Of a DNA stretch of 64,000 nt, positions 34,013 through 45,881 are shown piece by piece; position 1 is the stretch's first letter, and each line of letters begins with the position of its first letter. A program made the translations under genes and the position numbers. The stretch covers positions 17,718,461 through 17,782,460 of the forward strand of contig NC_064548.1 in assembly GCF_023856365.1 (NCBI RefSeq). Direction: 5' to 3'. A model generated the notes under the pieces. The model was given only the letters and a program-made list of their open reading frames with translations. It did no database searches and was not told the origin of the DNA. This DNA comes from Brienomyrus brachyistius. Its lineage: Eukaryota > Chordata > Actinopteri > Osteoglossiformes > Mormyridae.

Positions 34013-34764
34013 GGATCTGCGCCATCAGCCACCTGGTCAGGTCTCCAGAAGCCTGCTGTATGAGCTGGACTCTGCTATAAAGCTTCCAAATGGACAGCAC
34101 TGTCTCGCCTAAAACACTTCAACAAGGTTCCCTCAGCTCAATAAGACAAGTACAGTCTTCGGCATAATTTTCTACTACACACATACTTGCAAGTTGGTCA
34201 GATAAAAGGAATAAACACACAAATAACTGGAAATATAAGCCACATGTTTCACCCAAAAATGGTGAATATTAAGAACAATCTATGAGTCCCAGATCTGACT
34301 AATTTAAGTAAAACTCAACGAATCTTTATTAAAGATTTTAGTGAGTTCTCAAGTCATAGTTTCTATAAATAGTATATTATCAGTGAATTATATTATATTA
34401 TTATCTGCATTGTGTTCTTTTTGTTTTCATGATTGATTAAGGTCTCTTTAGGCCTAAGGGTACAGTGGCAGTACAGAGAAATGAGGAAGTATATGCTGGT
34501 CTTTACTTTATGGTGTGCAGCAGTACTTTGGACCCGCCCTCCTGAATAAGGGTGTTTTTCTCCCGACAAAGAAGGTTTCCTGTCACGTTTTGATTTTTTT
34601 CAAGCTTAAAAAATAATCAATCTCTTTGCCAGGAACCTAAGTTCTGTCATCAGAGTATATTGTGCGCATCATAAACTCTAGCAATACCTTGAAAAACATT
34701 TATTTTCCAAACAGTGGTAAACTATGGTTGTTAGTAATTAACTAAAAGATCAATGACAAAGGCA

Positions 34765-35008
34765 CTATACATGCCTTCATAATGCATTATAATGGTCAGT
34801 ATAAGCCATTACAATGCATTATGAAGGTATTTATAGTGCATTATACATGAGAGCTTCATAGAGCAGTCATAATGCATAATAAACATGGTTATAACATGTT
34901 ATGCCTTTTTATAAATAGTTATAGCTATGTTTATACTTTATGAATGCATTATAATGCGTTATGAATGTATCTAAAATGTATAATACATGAGTGCTTTAAG
35001 TAAAGAGT
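34765..35008. mobile_element. AT-rich MITE-like repeat (CATTATAATGCATTATGAA)
   Basis: Many alternating copies of CATTATAATG/CATTATGAA and complements, closing with CTTTAAGTAAAGAGTTACT, a pattern frequent in fish hAT-like MITEs. No precise ends. Confidence 0.5.
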
Positions 35009-35243
35009 TACTAAAAATATTTATATTTTTGCGTCTTTGTTATACTGGCATGTTGATGTTTTCTTCCACCTCTTCCATCACAATCTTCATGCATGTTCAG
35101 GCTTAGAACTTTTCTCATTCATTTTCTTGCTCTTCTGTGAAACCAAAGCCTTTACCCAGATGTGTTTATATGTAACGCAGTAATGGTGACACCTCCATTT
35201 TGAAAATTTCTGCCTATTTTTAAAATCACAGCTTATTCACTCT

Positions 35244-36253
35244 GGGCCCAGTTGTTCAGAAGTTATCTGGTCTGATTTTGGCTATCGGATCGGAACAAAT
35301 CTTGAAAATTGTTCAAAAGAAAAAAAAAGGATTCTTAAATCGGATTAGATCAGTTAATCCAGTCTGGGTTTTGAAACCTCTGAGTAGGTCTTCTTCAAGA
35401 ATATTTAGTAGGATTAGGAATGTTTTGATCCAAAAAAAAATCAGTATTATTAAGGATTATAGTCCTTATGGTGGATTTCCGTAACAAAATGAAATAAAAC
35501 TTTAAAGCTGGTCAAAAAAATGTAACACTTGTATCATGTAATATACACATTTACGTATATTTTGCACTTAAACCATTACAGCGTGTTATGTAATAAGCAG
35601 ACATGAGGCTACTTATTAAGCCTAATACACTAAAGTTTTTAAAATAAGATTTTATCTCCATAAAATAACCCCCCAAACAACTGTCAATATCAAACAAAAC
35701 AATATATTTCATTTTAACTTTCATTCATCACTGTATATTAATTACAAAGACAGAATCATCAGAAAGGAGTCAAACAAAAGTCGTGTCTAATGATTACATT
35801 CCTTATTTTATTTAACTAGTCAATATTTAGCCTTTTCATGATTCAAAACACATATAAAAAGTATTTGTGAATAATGCATATTTGTTCTTTATTTGTTGCT
35901 CATCTGGTGAGAAACTTCTGTGGAAAACAGAAGGGGACCTTTCCATTATTTTTGTTGTGCTATCGTCTGTCTCTTTAAATAACAAAACTTGAAGTGACCG
36001 TACACTGGCTATTTTACCTGTTATTCTTTACATAGCTAGTAGCTTTCGTTGTGGTATGTTGTCCTATTTACAACACCGGTCAGCCAGATTTGGTAATATT
36101 GAAAAGTTTGTATCTGGATCAAGGTGTAATTCAGTGGTGCTTTGAATAACTGGCATAAAAGCAAGAAAGGTTACTTCATCCTGAATAGCAAAAAACGGAA
36201 ATTCCAAATTGGGATAATTCTGATCCATGTTAAACTTTCTGAACAGCTAGGCC
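35244..36253. mobile_element. About 1-kb DNA element with GGCCcAGtTGTTCAGAA terminal inverted repeats
   Basis: The left end GGGCCCAGTTGTTCAGAAGTTATCTGG is mirrored by the right end, whose reverse complement reads GGCCTAGCTGTTCAGAAAGTTTAAC. The interior is AT-rich and has no transposase frame. No clear target duplication. Confidence 0.55.
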
Positions 36254-36541
36254 TTGGTTTTAGTGTAATGTTAGGCCTATGGGCGTAGATAAGGTGTTTC
36301 TTATCGCTTTTGATTTTGGTGCCATATCGTTACAACACAATATATGGGAAGAGTTTGAAGGCTGTGTACTTTGTGTGCCAAGGGTTATATAAAGGACACG
36401 TTAATCAATGGGTGGTGCTTCCATAAGCAGTCTGATGTTTCACCATCCAGAGCTTCATGATCCAATACGCACAGAACTACGGTAGCCCAATCAGTGTGCG
36501 GATACCTAATTTACTGTACAAACGGCAAGGACACAGCTTCC

Positions 36542-36645
36542 TATAAAAAGGAGCACAGCTCTCACATTCATTACCAGCAGCCTAACCAGCAGCACCACGG
36601 ACAATGAAAGCCAGCATTTTACACAATAAGCAAATTCATGGTAAC
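36542..36645 (+). promoter_or_regulatory. TATA box plus short ATG-led exon-like segment of unknown gene
   Basis: TATAAAAA at 36542-36549 is followed 62 bp later by ATGAAAGCC (36604), a 12-codon frame, and a GTAACC donor-like site at about 36640. The spacing fits a core promoter with a signal-peptide exon, but no following exon was recognised. It may be chance or a relic. Confidence 0.25.
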
Positions 36646-37352
36646 CACTACACAACTAACAGCACTACACATTACAAAAAACAGCACTTACAACACGACG
36701 AGGCGACACTCACTATCAACAACATAAACACACATTAATTTACAAAATGATTGACAGTACAGTGCCAGGCAGGACATATGCGAATGATTTACGTCTGTAT
36801 TGCCTTGCCCTGTGGCATCACATTACAGTCATGCAACAGTGGGTTGACAAAGGAAATTCATTAAATCCATGCAACATCCATAATCACTTATCCTGCACAG
36901 AGTTACTGTAAACCTGGAGCTTATTCTAAGAGGCGTATATGAAGCATTGGAAACCCTGGATGGCCACACATCCACACACTAAAGTGAATTGATCTGACTT
37001 TATGTTCTTTGACTGTTGGAAGAATCTAACCCAGGGCAGTTAAACCCAGAACCCTGTAGCTGTGGGGCCCTGTGCTGCGCATTGTCATTCTTCCAGAACC
37101 ATCAAATATACAGCATAATTAAAATATATCTTTTTTAATGCTATGGGTATTGTAGTTTTATTGAAAATTGCCAGGATTTATCATAATGTTATATGATCTG
37201 AAAGCCTTTCTCATTGTCAGTAAAAGCCAGCGAAGGCCATCAATGACTCTGTTTGTTTCTACAGCTGAATGACTTCTCGTCTGTCACTACAGATTAGACC
37301 CTGCCTCAATCTCCAAAATTAAGATACGGAGTGAAGGTTACAGTGTCTAAAT

Positions 37353-37531
37353 CAGGGGTGTCCAGTCTTATCCGCAAAGGGCTGCTGTGTACGCGGGTTT
37401 TAATTAGATTACTAGTTAGAGGACTGATTGGCTGAAGAGTCCTCACACCTGGGTTTGAACAGCTGACTTACAGGTTACCCCAAAAACCTGCATACACAAC
37501 GGCCCTTTGCGGATAGGATTGGACATCCCTG
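37353..37531. mobile_element. hAT-type MITE, 179 bp, with perfect 8-bp target duplication
   Basis: Terminal inverted repeats CAGGGGTGTCCAGTCTTATCC and, on the right, GGATAGGATTGGACATCCCTG. The flanking duplication GTCTAAAT is perfect at 37345-37352 and 37532-37539, diagnostic of the hAT superfamily. No transposase. Confidence 0.92.
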
Positions 37532-37539
37532 GTCTAAAT

Positions 37540-38639
37540 GAACTGAAAACTCTGGACAAGCGCCTCCTCTTGTAAAGACAGCAATATTGAGTAGTTGGGT
37601 AGTAGCTGTGAATTACATACTATTTGGTACTGTTGGGCATAGAGTATTGCATGATCATCGTATGAACTAAGTATTTATATCTCTCCAACCTTTTAAATAA
37701 TAAACCTGTTTCATGTTATAATGTTGTGTTAGACATGAATTAGTTCTGTCCATATAATTTTATATATTGCTGACTCATTTGGCAGTGAATTATTGGCGCA
37801 GCGTCTCGAACTACATTACAAATTAATTGCCTAAAATTATGATCGATGTACTCTTTGTCCTTGCATAACTGTCAGGAGGCGAATTCATAAATATAAATTA
37901 TTACGAACACGCATTATTGTCCATTTTTGTTAAGAAATAATATTCATTCAAAATGCTAAGTATTACCAAGCATTATTTTATGTTATTTGTGTCCAAACTG
38001 CCCTTTCAAGACGTAATGCAGTACATAACATCTTCGAAGAGCAAAGTTCCTTTTAGTGCCACAAGATGGCAGCAAATCTGCTAATTGTATTCTGAAGCAC
38101 ATTAATATTTCATCTATCATCCATATTCCATAACTTGTCCCGTACAGGGAGTATTTATCCATCAGAAGAAATGTATTTTTAGGCATGTAATAAATATCGC
38201 GATTGTTGAGGGGCGGCATGTAGAGTAGTACTGTATCCTCATTCCTCACACGTCCCTGCTTTTGATCCGTTACACCAGACTCACTGTGACCCTGTATCGG
38301 ACACGCCATTCTGAAAGACTGATGGTATACTTAGAGTAACTCTGTTGCAGATTATAGCCCTAAAATATACTTTAAATATTTAAGGGATCGTTAAGAAGTA
38401 GTCTGAAATTAGCCCTGAAATCTAAGCATAGATTACTGTCAACTAAACTGGTATCTACATTTTCATTTATTTTTCGATCATAAATAAAATGTCAGATTTG
38501 AGATTTGATACAAGAAAATTATATTTCAACATATATACGGCAATTTTACTATGTTTAAAACAAACAACCGATAAAGAAACAATAGGTCTGCTTAAATGTG
38601 TTCTTGATTTGGAAATTACTATTAATATTTATCCCTAGT
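37540..38639. other. Intergenic upstream of reps2, no gene recognised
   Basis: AT-rich spacer. The open frame at 37983-38309 (minus) has no recognised family. Upstream enhancers of reps2 may lie here but cannot be read directly. Confidence 0.4.
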
Positions 38640-38845
38640 GCCAGCAGTTTCTTTGCTTTTAGCGACCCCTTGCGTTTGTTTGTGGTAAGGCGCACTGCGT
38701 GCGGTGTACCGCAGAGTCATGCTCAGCTGTGTATCCCCGCCCCCCTCGGCGTGAAAACCCGTCTTTCCTTCGTGTTGGCAAGTGCTGGAGAAATGCGAAG
38801 CGGGCTCTCTCCCCCCCCCCTATTTTCTAATGTGACTCTCCTGGA
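38640..38845 (+). promoter_or_regulatory. Likely reps2 promoter / 5' UTR, GC-rich with GC-box
   Basis: The 200 bp before the reps2 ATG are much richer in GC and CpG than the AT-rich surroundings. They hold an Sp1-type CCCCGCCCCC run near 38735 and no clear TATA box, as expected for a broadly expressed gene. A poly-C run (about 38811-38820) sits just before the start. Confidence 0.5.
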
Positions 38846-40366
38846 ATGGAGCAGAGCCATGGCGCTTCTGTGGAAAGGGGCTTCATATCTCTGAGCGAAA
38901 GCGAACAAAGATGTTACTCAGGTCTGTGCTCCCTGTGCCAAGCTGACAGCTCCGGGAAACTACAGGCGAGCAGAGTGGCAGAGCTGCTCAGAGCATCCCA
39001 GCTGCCCGTGGAGACCCTGCATCAGGTGAGTTTCCCACCCTGCAAGCAGGGGGCTGTTACGTCCATCCAGCAGCCTTTTAAATGTCTCCTAATTCCCTTT
39101 GATAGCAAGTCCAGGCTGACCTGGGCTTCGTGTCTGAACCTTTCCGCATAATTGTAACTAGTTCACACCGTGTTCCTTTAAATTGTCTTTGTAAATTATT
39201 AATATGTTATCCAAAGCAGGCTACTTCACAATAACACTTGTCCCGAGTAAGAGAACGTGTTTATGCGCAGGTGCTTAGACTGTGGTTGTTTTTCTCCGTC
39301 TTTTAGAAATTTACTGAACTTGCAGGAAATATACGCGCCATCGTTTTAAAACCCTGCGCGTTTCAGCGGAATTTTATTTAATTTTTAAAGATAATAATAT
39401 CAGCCAGTAAGTTCAGTTGTGATGTTCCGTGTTTGTATGTACAGAGTTTCGGGTATGTATGACCTTTGGAAACGTGGAAACCCGCCGAACTAGTAAAACC
39501 AGGACTTTGCGCTGGAGAATTCCACTGTATTAACTTATCGGAGATCGTAGTCAATATATCTGTGTGATAACATTTAAAAGTGTAAAATGTAGGTGTAGCC
39601 GCCCTTCCTTTAGTATTCATTCCCTTGCCTATTGTCTATAGACTCTGCAAACGGTGCGATGTCTGGATGCTGCCTAATACCTACTTTTGAGATAAAAGAC
39701 CGTCAGAAAGTACTGAGGGTGTCTTCATCGTGAACGAGAAGGCTGTGCGCGTTTGGTGAAAGTGGCCTTAGCATAAAGGACCGTTGTTTTAACACGTCTT
39801 AAGGCGTGTGAATACTACGAAGTGTCCCTCTTGTGATTTTAATGTATGTTAGGGTTGCCATGGTCATTTTGGGGGGCTCACACCTTCAGGGTCGGTTTGA
39901 ATCCAGCCTCTGTTGTTTGTGTGTGGAGTTTGCATGCTCTCTCCATGTTCTATGGGTTTCCTTTTGGTGCTCCAGTTCTTTCCGACTGTTCAAAGAAGTG
40001 CAGTTAGGTGAATGAGTGAGTGCTTGTAGTGTGTGTGTGTGTGTGTGTGGTCACTTATATATTACATTGTGGGGACCAAATGTGATGATAACCTATTATT
40101 TTGACACTGTTCGCACAAAGGAAAACATCCTTCCATCCAATTTCTGTAGCTGCTTATGCTATTCAGGGTTTCAGGCGCACTGGAGCCTGTCCTGGAGGCT
40201 ATGGGTGCAAGACAGGGAACCACCCAGGATGGGGGCAGCAATATATTTAGTTTGGTTACTTATGGTTAAGGTTAGGGCTGGGTAGGGCTTAAGATTGTCA
40301 TTGTTGGGATTAGGGTTTTTTCCATAAAAATGAATGGACGGATACAAATGTATGTGTGCGTGCATA

Positions 40367-40442
<76 letters not shown>

Positions 40443-43400
40443 ATCCAAGGTGTACTCTTGCCTTCCCTCTATGCTGCCTGGAATGGACTGCTCCTCTCTA
40501 TGATGTATTTGGACCTTGATGAAATCTCATTTGAAACTTAAAAGGGGTCTAATTTGAGATTTTGTGCATCTTTTTGCTCAGTGAGAGACCTGGAGAAATA
40601 AGCTATAATCTCGTTTTGGTTTCACACAGACCTCATCGTTGTCTAGGGGAAATAAAGGAAGCATATTTGAGAGCTTTTTTCTAATTTTCTTTTCCCCCGG
40701 GACCCCATACTGGATAAGTGGTCAGGAGATGAATGTATGGATGAATGTTCTGGGACAGAGAGGTCTTGCATGATAGGGTGATTTGTCTAAATACTGAGAA
40801 ACATAATATTTGTGTTATATTGCACTCAATTGCGATATAAACATTGCTGCTGACCAGTACTGAAATATATGAATAGGTTTGCCTTCTTAGCAGGTTCCTG
40901 GGTGGGATTCACACTATATGCAGTGTTGGTTTTTGAAAACAGCCCCAGTGAAACTAATCAAAAAAGCCTCCTTTGCCGGTTTTATGGTATTTGTAGGCCT
41001 ACTGCTGTTGTCTTCTCACTCTGATATAACAGTGACAGCTGTTATATCAGTACGGTATCAATACGGTATCAATACGGTATACCTTTGATGGAATGCCAGT
41101 CCACAACAGCGCAGGCATTCACACACTATGGGCAGAGAGTCCGAGTATTAGAGACAGGAGTTAGCCTGACTGCGCATGGGAGGAATCCAGAGAAGCTGGA
41201 AGAAGCACGAGTCGGGGAGTAGATGGAAACTCCTGACACAGAACAGAGATGCCAAACACTCAACCACGAGGTATGCAGCAGCAGTACCACCCATTGCCAG
41301 TAGGGGGTCCCAGCCAGTACTCATCAGTGTTCCATAGGGATTTTGTGGAGGGGTTGGTTAATTTCCAAAAAGAAACAATATATTTGAATTTTATGTACAA
41401 TCCCTTACCTGTGTGTTCTATTCATACCTAAAAGAGTGGAAACGCTTAAACTTATGAAAACGCAGATCGGCGCACTGGCGCACCACCACCCTGGGATAAT
41501 TTTGCTAGTCCGTGATATTTGTTTACAAGGTAAGTCAGCCTGTGAACATCAAAATGTTGGTAACTCCTCCTTAAGGCACAATGTGAATGAATAAATAATA
41601 TTGTTTTCTAAAAAGGAAGTAAGGAGGCCTTTTGGGTTCGGTTATTATTGCGTACCTTCCTGGTTACTGCACATGAAGATGATACACATGATCATTCTTG
41701 TTTTTCTGGTCTTCAAAAATAAATATGGTTTCTCTGTGAGCTTCTGCGTCTATTCGCGGTGTGAGAATGATGTTCTGACACACACAGCTCAGTCACAGAC
41801 TCATTGTCTTTGAATGTTGCCTTTTTTTTCCATTTCCAGGAATAGAATGACATTTGGTAAATAGTGAACGTATCTTTTGCTGATGTAATTGCTGAGATAA
41901 TTAGTGCTGTATTGTCATTACACGTGTCATTGTTCTGACTCGTGTGTCATTCATTAAAAAATTTCTATGCCCTAATAGATTCACAGCTGTCTCAGTAGCC
42001 CTGCACACCACTTTCCTGTCAGCATGATCCTCCCTAAATGAATAAAGTACTAACTTGACTGGGATCCAAGCAGGCATAGAGCTGCTGTTTGTCTCTGACA
42101 GCTGCCTGGACATGCTGAATCGGCAGCTTTCAGGAAGACTTCTGCCTATCCGGGGGGCACACTTACTGCAGTTCCACAGGCAACAGTCAGCAGATAAACT
42201 TCTAAACCTATGATTATTACTATATATATATATATATATATATATCAGCTTATTTGAATTATGATTTGCATGGTGGGAAGTGAGATTAACAGGACCAATA
42301 TTACTACTACTAATAATAATAAATTAATATTATTATTATTATGAGACAAGGTAAATAAAAGTAGATGTTTTGAAGCACAGTGTACGTCAACATACTGCCA
42401 ACTTGGATGTTCCCCTGACTCGCGCCCTGTGCTGCATGGGGTAGGCTGTAGGCTCCTTACCAGGATAAGAAGATGGATGGATGGATGTATGTATGTTTTT
42501 GTGTATGGGTGAATAAGGATGTAGTGGATTTTCATTCATTCTGTGTGGCAGGTTAAGTGTTGGGAAGCAAGTGACTTCATGAAATAAATGCAAATGTTTG
42601 GATTAAGCTGAATGGGCCTCCTTCTAGGACACAAATACTGAGCCATTCTCACCCAAGTGAATAAATGAATGTTTCTTTTTTTCATTCACAACTTTGGGCA
42701 CACACACACACACACACAATAAATGGGTCTTTCACTGAGACTGTTTTTTTTAGGAAGTCACCAAACAGCCTTGTCCTTTGTGGGAGGTGGCCCTCTGGTG
42801 ATGTTTGCCAAAAGCACGATGAGGATCTTGGCAGAGGTCCATCAGCACCATCACTACATGCTAATTAATAGATGAATATCTCTCTATGCCATCTTAAGCA
42901 TTGAATATTATTTAAATATTGCAACTCCCCCCAGTTTGGTGCGGTCTGTTTACTCGAACACATCAGTGAATAATGCCGCTAAATGAGCCAGTACCATGTG
43001 CTCATGAATTTCACACGTGAAGTGAGGTTGGCTGAATGGTGTGAGTAGGAGGTGCTGTGTGGACGTATGTCCAGGGCTGATGAAGTTCTGTTCTGCTGGC
43101 TGTCAGGTGGGTGCCTGTTCTTTCCATCTTTATGTCTGTATTTTCCAGTTTCTGATGTGGATAGTTGAACTGGTGCCTTTAAATATTGTGAGGATGTGTG
43201 TCCTGTCATGGGCTGGAGTACTACCCAAGGTTCCCTGTTCCCTGTATGTTCTGGGATAACAGGTACACTCCACTGAGAAAGTGTTATGGGAAATGAATGG
43301 GTGTTCTGTGTGGTCTTAATACAATATTATTGACATTTTAAAATGTATTTCAATAAATGTTTACAAGTAAGGCTTTATTAATACAGCATTTTATCTTTTT

Positions 43401-45843
43401 AAGCACTAAAAGAAAGGCAAATGTCTGTGAAGTGTGACCACTTGTACTCTTTGAAGTGTAGTCACATTTAGTCGTGTTGGTGACCCTTTCCGCTGGGATG
43501 TAGTTGATTGCTTTATGTTAAATATTTATTTAGCAAACTGGCTTGAATTGCTGAGGCTGGAAGTAAAGTTTAAGTTTACAAGAACTTCCCTTCCCAGTCT
43601 TCTGATTTTAATGTAAATATTACATGACAACTAAACAAAGGGCATGGTGGTTAGAAGGATTTAGGGTTGGTTTTCTCCTTTTGTGACTGAAGGCTCTTGT
43701 GGTTTGGAGTCCCTGGAGGGGTCATGCTGGCAAACATCAGGATCGTTCTGGAATCTGTGCCAGGGAAGTAGAAATAGAAGGATGTGGTGAGGATGTGGAG
43801 CATTGCTCACAGCTGATATGGGATCCTTGAGGAACTTGTTACATTTCGGGATTTCAGCTTCACACACAGTTAAATAACAGTCTTTTGAGCTTTCATTATG
43901 AACAATGTTTGTTGCGGAGAAATCCTCTTACGTTGTAAGCGGGGTCAGTACCTCTGGCTGCCACAGGTGGAGTGGTATCTTTCAACAAACTGCGTTTAAC
44001 TCAACAGAAACATTGTTTCCTCATAATAGGACACGCATGGCTTCTGAAGTAGAACCGGAATTTACAATTCAATCAGTGTTGCATTGTTTTTTTTTCTAAT
44101 ATACCTCGTAGATCCAGATAACCCCCAGTGCCCTGAGAAATGGTCTAACAACAGTTTGTTTCTATAAAGCCATAATCCTTCAGAATTGAGACCTTGTCCA
44201 TGCATTTTAGGAAATCGTTAAATCTTCATAGAAGTGCACCGCTTGGACTGGCATTCCAGGCTTCTACATGGCCAAGCATGATGCTTCAGTCTGTCTGATT
44301 AAACAGGAAGCTCCTGCATCGTAGTGCTGATCCACACAAAAGTTAACAAAGCCTCTGTTTTGAAAGGAGGAGATTGTTCATGGACCAGGAAGGGATTGAC
44401 GTCCAGAGTGTCTGTCCCAGCTGGCTGTAATTTAAGAGCTATACACCAGAGGATCTCACATGTTACTTGTGTACAATAGGATGCATCAGTCAAGTTCATG
44501 TAGGACGCAATTATACTACACTATACCTCATGCCCCACCTAAACTGGAATATAGTTCACACATTATGTATCTTATTGCCAGGTATATAGTATGGATGTTA
44601 GCAAGTGAATGTTTTTTAAGGGAAAGGCTAACTCAAGGTTAATAACAGCAGAACAATAGTTCCTTCAAGAATATATTGGTCAACACTGACCTTTCGTATA
44701 AGAATAAAACAGAAATCTGAACAGACTTGGTCTTAATGTAAAAGTAGCCAAGTTCTGTGGGTCGATGAGTGAAAGAAAAGTCACTGCCAAGCCTGAGATT
44801 ATCACCAGTGAGGTTTCAGAAATTTGTGTTCCTCTGGTTGGTCATCTCAGGAGGGAGCCGGACCCTGATTGGTCCATCTAACAGGTTTGTCACTCGATGC
44901 TGACAAGGCTCGCTGCCGGGCTTTTATTAGAAGCCAAATGCAGACGTATCCTGCTGCATGCACTACAATACGACCACACACAGCCGTGCGCAGCGATGTT
45001 CATGATAAACAAACGTACAGGGTGGAGATTTCCCAGGGCACGCTGGAAATCTAAAACTGCACGATGACGTTAGTGGTACTGACATGTTGGCAGTTGTATG
45101 GTACTGGTCTACTTAGTGTTGAGCTTGTTTCTGCCCTGTGGGTCTATGATGAACAGTTTCTAATTTCAGGGTAGGTTCTGATGCGATACCATCGACATTA
45201 GTTTGTAAACCTCAGTTTCATGGAAGGCTAGAGCCTACGTTAACTGCGTGTGGATTGATTTTCAGCTGCGGACCAACCAGCATCGCTGTCCGGATGTGTC
45301 CGCTGTCCTTCCAGTGAGTGTATGAGTGACGTCCCAGCAGAAGTGCCTTTTAAGCAGAATGAGAACTGGGGGGTTGTTAATGGCTCTTTTAGGATGGCAG
45401 CACTTGGAGTTACACTCAACTGCAGGACCCATCCCACCCCGGAAAGAGCTGACTTTTGCTTTCTTGCGTGCCATCTTAAATCAGTGGGCTGTGATGCTTG
45501 CTGCGGGAGGGCACTCAGCTCACGCACTCCCTGGAAACCCAAGGACCGCACAGCCTGTCCGATGGCTTGCTGATGCCAGTTTGTTCTTGATTATAATTTT
45601 CCCAGAAGAAAACTAAACTAATATTGCTTGTGTTTCTCATGGGTTGCCTGTGTGCAAGTTGCAATGAGGAACTTTTTAAAAAAAAAAAAAAAAAAAACCT
45701 GTTTGATGTCTTAGCATGTGAAGTATATTTTTTGACATTTTGTAATAACATTATGAGTGACATGGTGTCTTAGTAGGTTTGAGGGTTTGAATTTAAATGC
45801 TTCCTGCAGGGTTTTTTCCCTCTGTACACACACACACACACAC

Positions 45844-45881
<38 letters not shown>

